Below are positions 1 to 6,247 of a stretch of 6,679 nucleotides of DNA, in pieces. Made by a program: the position numbers and the translations under genes. Within the stretch, counting starts at the first letter, position 1. The number at the start of each line of letters is the position of its first letter. The stretch covers positions 1 to 6,679 of the forward strand of contig JBFIHG010000068.1 of assembly GCA_041601945.1 (NCBI GenBank). Reading direction: 5' to 3'. This DNA is from JBFJKD01 sp041601945 (GTDB taxonomy: Bacteria; Pseudomonadota; Gammaproteobacteria; Pseudomonadales; Porticoccaceae). A model generated the notes under the pieces. The model saw only the letters and a program-made list of their open reading frames with translations. It searched no databases and was not told where the DNA came from.

Positions 1-665
1 AGCCGACGCGCGAGCCACACAATGCCATTGCCCGGATGATTCAGTACACCCGCCGATAGACCGGTTTCTTCCACGACACCATTGCGTGACAGAATGGCGC
101 CGACCCAACGCAAATCCACATCCATGGGCCGTACCGGGCGTCCACCGGTAATAATACCCGCGCAAGCGGCGTTATCGGCGATGGTGTCTGTAACCTGCCG
201 CCGTCGTCCGCTGACCGGATCAATCCGCTGGGTGCGCGCGTCAATAATTTCGATGGCCGGACTGACAAATTCAGTGGCGCGTAATACGTCGGTTAAGGTG
301 ATGTGCTCGCCCTGCAGGCGCTCCCCCAGATAAAACGCCAGTTCCACCTCCACCATGGGTACGATAAAACGATCAAAGGGTATATCGCCCCCGGCTTCGA
401 ATACCATGTCGTCAAACAAAGTGCCGTAATCTGGCTCGTCCAGTTGCACTGCCACCTGCATCGCGCGGGACGTCAAACCGATTTTTCGGCCGACAATTCG
501 ACGCCCCTCCGCAAGCCGCAGCCGCGTCCATTCTTCCTGAATGGCGTAGCCGTCGTCGATGGTCATGTCGGGGTAAGCCAGGGACAGTTGACCGATCGCC
601 TCGCCGCTTTGCAAAGCGCTATTTAGTGCCGCCGCACTTTTGGTAATGACAGCTTTGTTCAACAT
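1..665 (-). CDS. hpaH: 2-oxo-hepta-4-ene-1,7-dioate hydratase (HpaH/HpcG family), 3' end cut by window edge
   Basis: My translation of the minus strand from the ATG at 665 stays open for 221 codons to the left edge; family members are about 267 aa, so roughly 45 C-terminal residues are missing. It closely resembles E. coli HpaH as I remember it: RKIGLTSRAMQ (60-70), PDYGTLFDDM (78-87), DRFIVPMVEVELAF (98-111), DTIADNAACAG (160-170), GGRPVRP (174-180), GVLNHPGNG (206-214). The three Mg2+ ligands known for HpcG, Glu106, Glu108 and Glu139, fall at the same positions here. In the family, the enzyme hydrates a 2-hydroxy/2-oxo-dienoate from meta-cleavage to a 4-hydroxy-2-oxo acid for aldolase cleavage, in the cytoplasm. 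The gene starts 18 nt after the stop of the hydrolase, so the two are probably co-transcribed; the Shine-Dalgarno is weak. The classical HpaH substrate is dicarboxylic; with a C-C hydrolase next door the true substrate may differ (see findings). Family assignment is firm, exact substrate is not. Confidence 0.9.
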   Translation of the reverse strand, partial: MLNKAVITKSAAALNSALQSGEAIGQLSLAYPDMTIDDGYAIQEEWTRLRLAEGRRIVGRKIGLTSRAMQVAVQLDEPDYGTLFDDMVFEAGGDIPFDRFIVPMVEVELAFYLGERLQGEHITLTDVLRATEFVSPAIEIIDARTQRIDPVSGRRRQVTDTIADNAACAGIITGGRPVRPMDVDLRWVGAILSRNGVVEETGLSAGVLNHPGNGIVWLARR

Positions 666-683
666 AGCTCTGTGTATGCCCGC

Positions 684-1532
684 TTAATGACTATTAAAGT
701 GATTGACCATTAACGGGAACATTGCGTCCCAGCGTTGGGTTTGCGCCCAGTGCCCACAGCGATCCAGTACATGCAGCTCCGCATTCTTTAGATGTTCGAG
801 AAAATACAGACTGGTTTCGAGGGGCACGATACGATCCTGCCGACCGTGCACAATGGCAAAATCGTGGGGCATGCGCTGCAGCGCAGATGGCGGAAGGATG
901 AGCTCGTCCATTCCGGTGCGCATGGCGGCAAACATAATTTCCTGCACCGCGCGCACTTTCGGGTCCGTAGCAACACCAAATCGGGTTTGCACAATATCTT
1001 CGATTTCCGGCATCAAGCTGGGGTCGTAGACAAAGCTGTGCATCATTTCGCGATAACGACCAATGCGCGGATCTTCGTAGAAGGTCAGAAGGCGGGACAT
1101 TTCCGAGGTCCAGGTCATGGGTGCGCCGATGGCGCCCATCAACAATACCTTGTTAAAACGCTGCGGCGCTTCCAGTGTCAGGTGCAAAGCGAGGGCACCG
1201 CCCATGGAGTTGCCCACCATATGCGCCTGTTCAATGTTCAATTCATCCATTAACGCTTTCACCTGTTCTACCCTCAGGCCAATCCATCCAGCGATATGCC
1301 CTGGTAAATCTTGCGGCAAATCGGATTGGCCAAACCCGATAAGATCCGGCGCGACCACGTAGAAATGCTCGGCCAGATCGGGCGCGCAGCGCTGCCAGTT
1401 GGACATTGCACTCGCGCCAGGCCCGGCGCCGTGCAATAAAATCACAGCGGGGTTTTTTGGGTCGCCAGCCAACAGGCAGTGACTCGCCAGTGCGCCAGAG
1501 GCAATTTTCTTTTCTACAATCGGGTGACTCAT
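684..1532 (-). CDS. Meta-cleavage-product alpha/beta hydrolase (C-C bond hydrolase, MhpC/BphD/XylF-like)
   Basis: This is a 282-aa protein of the usual length for 2-hydroxy-6-oxo-dienoate hydrolases. The alpha/beta-hydrolase signature is complete: oxyanion-hole motif HGAGPGASAMSNW (34-46), nucleophile elbow GNSMGG (107-112, Ser109), acid Asp233 in HGRQDRIVP (229-237), and His261 in RCGHWAQ (258-264). A lid region of about 140-210 lies between, as in BphD, MhpC and XylF. The enzyme is expected to be cytoplasmic and to hydrolyse the C-C bond of an extradiol ring-fission product, giving a 2-hydroxydienoate and a carboxylic acid. The ATG at 1532 is preceded by AGGAG six bases upstream, which fixes the start. 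The hydratase gene follows after 18 nt, which is the order of reactions in the pathway. The ring substrate cannot be read from sequence; no dioxygenase or aldolase is visible in the window. A less specific ester hydrolase is possible, but the motifs and neighbour argue against it. Confidence 0.85.
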   Translation of the reverse strand: MSHPIVEKKIASGALASHCLLAGDPKNPAVILLHGAGPGASAMSNWQRCAPDLAEHFYVVAPDLIGFGQSDLPQDLPGHIAGWIGLRVEQVKALMDELNIEQAHMVGNSMGGALALHLTLEAPQRFNKVLLMGAIGAPMTWTSEMSRLLTFYEDPRIGRYREMMHSFVYDPSLMPEIEDIVQTRFGVATDPKVRAVQEIMFAAMRTGMDELILPPSALQRMPHDFAIVHGRQDRIVPLETSLYFLEHLKNAELHVLDRCGHWAQTQRWDAMFPLMVNHFNSH

Positions 1533-1538
1533 ATCTTG

Positions 1539-1543
1539 CTCCT
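1539..1543 (-). promoter_or_regulatory. Shine-Dalgarno of the hydrolase gene
   Basis: The minus strand reads AGGAG, then six bases (CAAGAT), then the ATG at 1532. It is the clearest ribosome binding site in the window and decides the hydrolase start. Confidence 0.75.
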
Positions 1544-1586
1544 AAACCAAATCAAAAATCATCGAACGCAATGCTGCCTACAGGAA

Positions 1587-1592
1587 AATATA
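1587..1592 (-). promoter_or_regulatory. Candidate -10 box (TATATT) for the hydrolase-hydratase operon
   Basis: The minus strand has TATATT (5/6 match to TATAAT) in an A/T-rich stretch, about 55 bases before the start codon. With a 17-base spacer the -35 hexamer would be TAACGA, a poor match lying inside the palindrome at 1604-1615. A weak -35 overlapped by an operator would suit regulated expression of a catabolic operon. It competes with the candidate at 1694-1722. Confidence 0.3.
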
Positions 1593-1603
1593 TAAGCGCT
1601 CAC

Positions 1604-1615
1604 TAACGTTCGTTA
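1604..1615. promoter_or_regulatory. Perfect palindrome TAACG-TT-CGTTA, candidate TetR-type operator
   Basis: Two 5-base arms flank a 2-base spacer. The site lies about 70-80 bases before the hydrolase ATG and just upstream of the TATATT box, overlapping where its -35 would be. Short two-fold symmetric sites of this layout are typical of TetR-family and some other HTH dimers that control catabolic operons. No regulator gene is in the window, so the partner is unknown. A 12-bp palindrome can also arise by chance. Confidence 0.35.
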
Positions 1616-1693
1616 TCAGCGTTCTGAAGATGCCCGACAGACGCACACAACCAACGAGGGAATAGTATTTTGCTGCGCTTTAAACAGAGCCGG

Positions 1694-1722
1694 ATAATAC
1701 CTGCCCGCCCGGGGATAAACAA
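1694..1722 (-). promoter_or_regulatory. Candidate sigma70 promoter TTGTTT-N17-TATTAT upstream of the hydrolase
   Basis: On the minus strand TTGTTT (1722-1717) and TATTAT (1699-1694, 5/6 match) are separated by exactly 17 bases. Initiation would fall near 1687, giving a leader of about 155 nt that contains the palindrome at 1604-1615. The region lies between the exchanger stop and the hydrolase start, where a promoter for the hydrolase-hydratase pair is expected. Confidence 0.35.
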
Positions 1723-1754
1723 CTGAGCCCCAATTCTGCCAATGCTTCCTCTTT

Positions 1755-2837
1755 TTACGCGTCCTCTGTACGTTTTGTACGTATCACCGACAATGTGGTT
1801 ACCAACAGGGTGAGCAGAGTTAACGGTATCGCGAAGTACAGCATCGCCGCGCTATAAATCGGCACGGCCGCGTGATGCGCCGCGGCGAGAATCAAGTACA
1901 GGGTGTAGGCAATATAATACCCAAACAGCGCGGCCCCCTCCCAGCGGCTGATCACGCCGCCCGTAAAAAAGATCGGTAAACATACGAACGCCACGACAAT
2001 CATGATGGGTAAATCGAAATTGATCACCGCGCTGGCGACTGCCATACCCACGGGAGACACCGCACTCGCCACACCCAATACGCCCAATAAATTGAACAGA
2101 TTACTACCGACAATATTGCCAACCGCGATATCCCGCTCGCCACGCAGGCTGGCAACCACGGACGTTACCAGCTCGGGTAGCGACGTTCCCGCCGCAACAA
2201 TGGTTAACCCGATGACCAGCTCGCTCACTCCAAAGTACTGCGCAATGGTCACGGCGCTGTCGACTAACCATTTCGATCCGAGTACCAGCAGTACCAACCC
2301 GCCTGCGACCAGCGCGCCATTTAACAGCCAGCGATTGGCGACCTGGTCGCGCACACCAAACTCCCGTGTGTACTCGTCTTTTACCTGCGCATTTTCTGAG
2401 CGACTTTGCTTAATCAGCACAACGATATAGAACAGTAGCCCCGCAAACAGCAGGATTCCCTCGACGCGACTAATGCGCCCGTCCAGCGCCAACAGCATCA
2501 CCAGAATTGAGGCCCCAATCATCAGCGGCACATCCAGCCGTATCAGCTGTTGCGATACTGCCAGTGGCGCCACCAGTGCCGACAGGCCAAGGATAAACAA
2601 CACATTAAAAATATTGCTGCCGATAACATTGCCAAGCGCAATATCGGGCTGATGAGCCAGGGCCGCCTTGACGCTGATCGCCAGTTCCGGCGCACTGGTA
2701 CCAAACGCAACAACCGTTAGCCCGATGATCAAAGGCGATATACCCAGCGCGCTTGCCATACGGGAACTGCCGCGCACCAGAGCTTCCGCGCCAACGACCA
2801 GAAAGCCGAGGCCCAGCACAAACAAAAGAATTGCCAT
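1755..2837 (-). CDS. CaCA-family Na+/Ca2+ exchanger-like membrane protein (YrbG-like)
   Basis: From the ATG at 2837 this is a 360-aa, very hydrophobic protein with two inverted alpha repeats that define the Ca2+:cation antiporter family: GTSAPEL (46-52) with GNVIGSNIFN (69-78), and GTSLPEL (217-223) with GNIVGSNLFN (240-249). The acidic residue in each GTSxPE motif and the Asn in GSN are the known ion-coordinating positions. About ten inner-membrane helices fit the family; residues about 140-170 form a charged cytoplasmic loop between the halves. An extra hydrophobic segment near 330-352 and a charged tail (RTKRTEDA) make it longer than E. coli YrbG (about 325 aa). Probable role: exchange of Na+ (or H+/K+) for Ca2+; the ions cannot be told from sequence. 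A TTG at 2852 in the same frame would add five residues (MIDYS); neither start has a good Shine-Dalgarno, and ATG is preferred because it abuts the first helix. The next gene on this strand starts 222 nt downstream, so it is probably separately transcribed. Confidence 0.88.
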   Translation of the reverse strand: MAILLFVLGLGFLVVGAEALVRGSSRMASALGISPLIIGLTVVAFGTSAPELAISVKAALAHQPDIALGNVIGSNIFNVLFILGLSALVAPLAVSQQLIRLDVPLMIGASILVMLLALDGRISRVEGILLFAGLLFYIVVLIKQSRSENAQVKDEYTREFGVRDQVANRWLLNGALVAGGLVLLVLGSKWLVDSAVTIAQYFGVSELVIGLTIVAAGTSLPELVTSVVASLRGERDIAVGNIVGSNLFNLLGVLGVASAVSPVGMAVASAVINFDLPIMIVVAFVCLPIFFTGGVISRWEGAALFGYYIAYTLYLILAAAHHAAVPIYSAAMLYFAIPLTLLTLLVTTLSVIRTKRTEDA

Positions 2838-3198
2838 AGAGTAATCAATCAATGAAGCGGTGATGGATCGCCAGCCACTAGCGACCCGAGGGTGCTTATC
2901 TTACTTTGAAACCTGCAACCAGCGTAGTCCAACGGAGCTTGCGAACACTTGGCACCGGTAACTTGCCTGCCCTCCTCCAGAAGCGCGTAGTTATCCGCGA
3001 GGGAATAACAGGCTCCCGCCAGGCGGCGCAGACAAATCCGCGTATGCCGAGGCCGTACAAACGGGAGTCGTGAATATTATTTGCACAGCAGTAAGCTTGA
3101 CGAGGGCGCGATTTGCCCCCAATGGGTCATGCTTCACGACACAGGGTGACCGTGTACAATGTGCGGCCAACCACTTGCTTGAGATGCACCCGCCACAA
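2838..3198. other. Divergent intergenic region between the exchanger and ubiE
   Basis: This 361-bp stretch separates two divergent genes. Its right end carries the probable ubiE promoter (3133-3160). At 2990-3009 there is an imperfect inverted repeat (GTTAT-CC ... GG-A-ATAAC), too short and without a T-run to be a terminator. A short A/T-rich patch sits at 3071-3083. I found no convincing promoter box for the exchanger, no tRNA, and no recognisable riboswitch. Open frames exist here on both strands but lack family resemblance or a good start. Confidence 0.6.
3133..3160 (+). promoter_or_regulatory. Candidate sigma70 promoter of the ubiE-ubiJ-ubiB operon
   Basis: TTCACG (3133-3138, 4/6) and TACAAT (3155-3160, 5/6) are 16 bases apart. 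Transcription would start near 3167, leaving a leader of roughly 30 nt before the ATG at 3199, or 17 nt before the ATG at 3184. This promoter would also exclude a longer in-frame UbiE start at 3070. Confidence 0.45.
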
Positions 3199-3948
3199 AT
3201 GGATAAACACGATACCACGCACTTCGGTTTTCAGGACATTCCGGCCGCAGAAAAAGCCGGGCGGGTAGCCGATGTGTTTCATTCTGTGGCGCCTAAATAT
3301 GACTTGATGAACGACTTGATGTCTGCGGGCGTACACCGCCTGTGGAAACAGGCGACCATCGAATCCTCCGGGGTACGGCCAGGCCACAGCGTTCTGGATA
3401 TCGCCGGGGGCACCGGTGATCTGGCCCTGAAATTCGCACGGCTGGTGGGCCAGGATGGCCGGGTAATACTGGCGGATATTAATGCGTCAATGCTTGCGAT
3501 CGGTCGCGACCGCCTACTGGACAAGGGTATTGCTGGCAACCTGTTTGTGGCACAGGCCGATGCCGAAACTCTGCCTTTTGCTGACAACACGTTTCACTGT
3601 ATTTCCATCGCGTTCGGCCTGCGCAACGTCACCGACAAAGCTCGAGCACTGGCAGAGATGCACCGGGTGCTAAAACCCGGCGGACGTTTGTTGGTGCTGG
3701 AATTTTCCAAACCGGTTAGCCCCGCACTGGCAAAACTCTACGATGCCTATTCGTTTCACCTGCTGCCAAAAATCGGTGAACTGGTGACAAAAGACGCGGA
3801 CAGTTATCGCTATCTGGCCGAATCCATTCGCAAACATCCGGATCAGGAAACCCTGCTGCAAATGTTGTGCGACGCGGGACTGGAGCGCTGCGACTATCAG
3901 AATATGACCGGCGGCATTGTCGCTCTGCACCGGGGCATCAAACCGTGA
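3199..3948 (+). CDS. ubiE: UbiE: ubiquinone/menaquinone biosynthesis C-methyltransferase
   Basis: This 249-aa SAM-dependent methyltransferase adds the C-methyl group to the benzoquinol ring in ubiquinone synthesis (and to demethylmenaquinol where menaquinone is made). It aligns along its length with E. coli UbiE (251 aa): TTHFGFQ (6-12), VFHSVAPKYDLMNDLMS (26-42), SAM-binding motif I DIAGGTGDLA (67-76), acidic Asp93 in LADIN, DAETLPF (121-127), FGLRNVTD (139-146), RVLKPGGRLLVLEFSKP (156-172), YDAYSFHLLP (181-190) and SYRYLAESIRKHPDQETL (202-219). The start is uncertain: the ATG at 3199 (MDKHD) matches the family N terminus best, the ATG at 3184 adds five residues (MHPPQ), and neither has a clear Shine-Dalgarno. 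The open frame extends to a GTG at 3070, but that part lies upstream of the likely promoter and is not conserved. The stop codon overlaps the start of ubiJ, so the operon is tightly coupled. Confidence 0.96.
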   Translation: MDKHDTTHFGFQDIPAAEKAGRVADVFHSVAPKYDLMNDLMSAGVHRLWKQATIESSGVRPGHSVLDIAGGTGDLALKFARLVGQDGRVILADINASMLAIGRDRLLDKGIAGNLFVAQADAETLPFADNTFHCISIAFGLRNVTDKARALAEMHRVLKPGGRLLVLEFSKPVSPALAKLYDAYSFHLLPKIGELVTKDADSYRYLAESIRKHPDQETLLQMLCDAGLERCDYQNMTGGIVALHRGIKP

Positions 3949-4583
3949 CTGATCACTTGATGGCGAAAGCCTTCGCACAGGTATCACTCCTGATTAACAA
4001 CGCGTTGCGCCACGATCCGGCTACGGTAAACGGCATCGCCAGGCTACGTGGCAAGGTATTGAGAGTTGAGTCGACGTGGCCCCCGTTCGTCGTCAATGTT
4101 AGCTGCCATACAAGCGGCGTCGCATTGACGGGTACGCAGGAACAAGCGGCCGACGTAACCTTGCGCGGCACGGCGCTGGCGCTGGCAATACTCGCGACAG
4201 AGAGCGCCGACAACACCACTTTCGCCGATAGCGGCGTGACGGTCAGTGGCGATCAGGACGTACTACGTAGCGCCCGGCAGCTTGCGCTGGGACTCAATAT
4301 CGACTGGGAAGCAGCCCTTGCCGAGCTGGTCGGCGATATTCCAGCCCATCTCGTCGGACAGGCCATGCGCCAAACTCGACACTGGGGTCGCGACGCAGCC
4401 CAGCGTGCCACCACCGGCTTGGCGGACTACGTCAAACACGAAGTGCGCCTGACCCCATCGCCGCTGGAAGTCGACGAATTGTCGACTCAGATTCGACGCC
4501 TCGCGGACGACACAGAACGACTTACCGCGCGTTTGACCCTGTTACAAACCCGCGCGGGAAAGACCGCGCCGAACTTGCACTGA
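3945..4583 (+). CDS. ubiJ: UbiJ: SCP2-domain ubiquinone biosynthesis accessory factor
   Basis: From the GTG at 3945, which overlaps the ubiE stop (GTGA), this is a 212-aa protein; E. coli UbiJ (YigP) has 201. The SCP2 sterol-carrier-like domain spans about 16-118 (INNALRHDP near the start, then LRGKVLRVE at 34-42). A conserved central part follows with LVGDIPAHLVGQAM (128-141), then RLTPSPLEVDEL (168-179, compare RMAPGPLEV in E. coli), and an acidic/basic helix at about 176-205 that looks like a short coiled coil. In E. coli, UbiJ binds ubiquinone intermediates and works with UbiK and the Ubi metabolon, which performs the late hydroxylation and methylation steps. An in-frame ATG at 3960 would give 207 aa; GTG is preferred because of the 4-nt overlap, which favours translational coupling. 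ubiB starts one base after its stop. Sequence conservation in this family is low, so the call relies on motifs plus position. Confidence 0.9.
   Translation: MTDHLMAKAFAQVSLLINNALRHDPATVNGIARLRGKVLRVESTWPPFVVNVSCHTSGVALTGTQEQAADVTLRGTALALAILATESADNTTFADSGVTVSGDQDVLRSARQLALGLNIDWEAALAELVGDIPAHLVGQAMRQTRHWGRDAAQRATTGLADYVKHEVRLTPSPLEVDELSTQIRRLADDTERLTARLTLLQTRAGKTAPNLH
4469..4487. repeat. Perfect 7-bp inverted repeat inside ubiJ
   Basis: AGTCGAC (4469-4475) and GTCGACT (4481-4487) are exact reverse complements separated by five bases, so RNA from either strand could form a small hairpin. The bases encode part of the conserved LEVDELSTQ segment of UbiJ, so coding constraint may explain it. No T-run follows on the + strand, so it is not an intrinsic terminator. 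Confidence 0.5.
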
Positions 4584-4584
4584 C

Positions 4585-6195
4585 ATGTCCAACACCACGC
4601 GCCTGTTCACCATTGCCCGGGTCGCTTTGCGTTACCGCCTCGATACTTTTTGCACGCAGACACCACTGCCTGCGCCAGTGCGTGGGTTGCTGGCGCTGTT
4701 GCGCTTGTTACCTGCACCCCGCGATGCCCGTGGCGTGCGACTACGTCGCGCCCTGGAGGATCTCGGCCCCATTTTTGTCAAGTTCGGCCAATTACTTTCC
4801 ACCCGTCCAGATTTGATACCCGCGGACATCTGTCAGGAATTGGACCAGTTACAGGACAATGTACCGCCGTTTTCCAACGCGCAATTTGTCGCCATTGTCG
4901 AACGCGCGCTGGACAAGCCGGTCGAGCAGGCGTTTCTCAGTTTTGAACGAGAACCGTTGGCCTCCGCATCCCTCGCACAGGTGCACGCGGCGGTACTGGC
5001 GGACGGGCGCGAAGTGGTGGTGAAGGTGATTCGTCCCGGCATTGAAACAGTCATTCAACAGGACACCAACCTGTTGCTGGGGGTTGCACGTCTGGTGGAA
5101 AAGTACAGCGTCGACGGTCAACGATTACGCCCGGTGGAGGTCGCGGAAAACTACCGGACCACCATTTTTGACGAATTGAATTTGCAGCGCGAAGCGGCTA
5201 ACGCGTCTATTTTGCGCCGCAATTTCGAGCACTCACCACTGCTCTATGTGCCGGCCGTGTACTGGCCCTATACCAACGAAAACATGCTGGTGATGGAACG
5301 GATTCACGGCACACCCGTGACCAGGGTCGCCGAACTCGCGGCGTGCGGTACAGATTTTAAGGTGCTCGCGGAGCGCGGCGTGGAAATTTTCTTTACTCAA
5401 GTGTTTGAGCACAATTTTTTCCACGCAGATATGCACCCGGGTAATATTTTCGTCGACACCACGAACCCACGTCTGCCTAAATACATCGCCGTCGACTGCG
5501 CTATTATCGGCACCCTTTCCGAAGCGGATCAGTATTATCTGGCGCGCAACTTGTTGGCAATTTTTCGCCGCGACTATCGCCAGGTGGCCGAACTGCATGT
5601 GTTATCGGGCTGGGTGCCGGAAGACACACCAATCAATGAATTTGAAGCCGCGATTCGCACCGTATGCGAACCAATCTTTGAACGGCCGTTAAAAGATATT
5701 TCCTGCGCACAGATGCTGATCAATCTGTTTCGTACCGCGCAACGTTTTAACACCGAGATACAACCATCGCTGGTGTTATTACAAAAAACGCTACTGAATA
5801 TCGAGGGGCTTGGTCGGCAGCTATATCCCGATCTCGATTTGTGGGCCACTGCCCATCCGTTTATGGAACGCTGGCTAAAAAAGCGCCTGCATCCAAGCGC
5901 CCTGCTGGCAACCTTAAAACGTCACGGACCGGAATGGCTGGAGCAATTCCCCCAGGTACCGCAACTGCTGTTTCAGGCCCTGCAGCAAATCAAGCATCTC
6001 GATCAAACCGTTAGCGCCCAGGTTCGACCGCCCACACCACCGCGGCGTCGAAAATATCTGCGCTGGCTCGGCGCCGCAAGTCTGGGTATTGGGTTGGGTT
6101 CCGCATATAGTCTGTGGCAGCCGGTTATCGCGCAGATGCCTGCCGCCAGCCTGCTGCTTGTAGTGATTGGCGCGCTATTGTTTCTGTTTCGATGA
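4585..6195 (+). CDS. ubiB: UbiB: ADCK/COQ8-family atypical kinase-ATPase of ubiquinone biosynthesis
   Basis: This 536-aa protein (E. coli UbiB 546) has the full UbiB layout: the KxGQ motif as VKFGQLLSTRPDL (K66-Q69), an Ala-rich nucleotide loop ASASLAQVH (126-134), the ATP-site lysine K147 in VVVKVIRPG, the catalytic-loop motif HADMHPGN (280-287, Asp282), and the DFG-equivalent metal site Asp304. The C terminus has two hydrophobic segments (about 489-511 and 518-536), the membrane hairpin expected of UbiB. In the family it supports late ubiquinone synthesis at the inner membrane, probably by ATP-dependent extraction or presentation of prenylated intermediates; protein kinase activity is not established. 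It begins one base after the ubiJ stop without a clear Shine-Dalgarno, so it likely depends on translational coupling. Odd point: the usual DCG triplet reads DCA (304-306). The rest, including IRTVCEPIFERPLKDIS and LLQKTLLNIEGLGRQLYP, is typical, so I judge the gene functional. Confidence 0.96.
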   Translation: MSNTTRLFTIARVALRYRLDTFCTQTPLPAPVRGLLALLRLLPAPRDARGVRLRRALEDLGPIFVKFGQLLSTRPDLIPADICQELDQLQDNVPPFSNAQFVAIVERALDKPVEQAFLSFEREPLASASLAQVHAAVLADGREVVVKVIRPGIETVIQQDTNLLLGVARLVEKYSVDGQRLRPVEVAENYRTTIFDELNLQREAANASILRRNFEHSPLLYVPAVYWPYTNENMLVMERIHGTPVTRVAELAACGTDFKVLAERGVEIFFTQVFEHNFFHADMHPGNIFVDTTNPRLPKYIAVDCAIIGTLSEADQYYLARNLLAIFRRDYRQVAELHVLSGWVPEDTPINEFEAAIRTVCEPIFERPLKDISCAQMLINLFRTAQRFNTEIQPSLVLLQKTLLNIEGLGRQLYPDLDLWATAHPFMERWLKKRLHPSALLATLKRHGPEWLEQFPQVPQLLFQALQQIKHLDQTVSAQVRPPTPPRRRKYLRWLGAASLGIGLGSAYSLWQPVIAQMPAASLLLVVIGALLFLFR

Positions 6196-6207
6196 TACTG
6201 TCATAAT
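6178..6207 (+). promoter_or_regulatory. Candidate promoter for hisI (TTGTTT-N18-CATAAT, extended -10)
   Basis: TTGTTT (6178-6183) lies in the last codons of ubiB, and CATAAT (6202-6207, 5/6) follows after 18 bases, preceded by TGT, which gives an extended -10 (TGnCATAAT). Transcription would begin near 6214, about 34 nt before the hisI ATG. It would allow the his/tat genes to be expressed apart from the ubi genes. Confidence 0.35.
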
Positions 6208-6247
6208 TCCTGCCACCACCCGGCGCAGCGCGCAACGAGACTGACCT

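Noticed and set aside
82..626. Plus-strand open frames at 82-333 and 303-626
   Set aside because: They are antisense to the well-supported hydratase gene and show no family features.
1711..1734. GGGG...CCCC pairing downstream of the exchanger stop as a terminator
   Set aside because: The stem is only four base pairs with a loop of about 13 bases and no T-run.
2990..3009. Imperfect hairpin in the divergent intergenic region as a terminator or riboswitch element
   Set aside because: The stem is short and bulged, there is no T-run, and it does not match any riboswitch core I know.
3070..3198. In-frame 43-codon upstream extension of UbiE from a GTG with GGGAG nearby
   Set aside because: The likely promoter (3133-3160) lies inside it, the residues do not resemble UbiE N termini, and the family length fits a start at 3199 or 3184.
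2991..3218. 75-codon minus-strand open frame between the divergent genes
   Set aside because: It overlaps the ubiE promoter and start, has no recognisable motif, and its composition looks like chance open frame in GC-rich DNA.
2259..5496. Seven GTCGAC hexamers, mostly in ubiJ and ubiB, as a functional repeated signal
   Set aside because: All lie in coding sequence, several (e.g. 4470 and 5491) are simply Val-Asp codons, and spacing and flanks are irregular.
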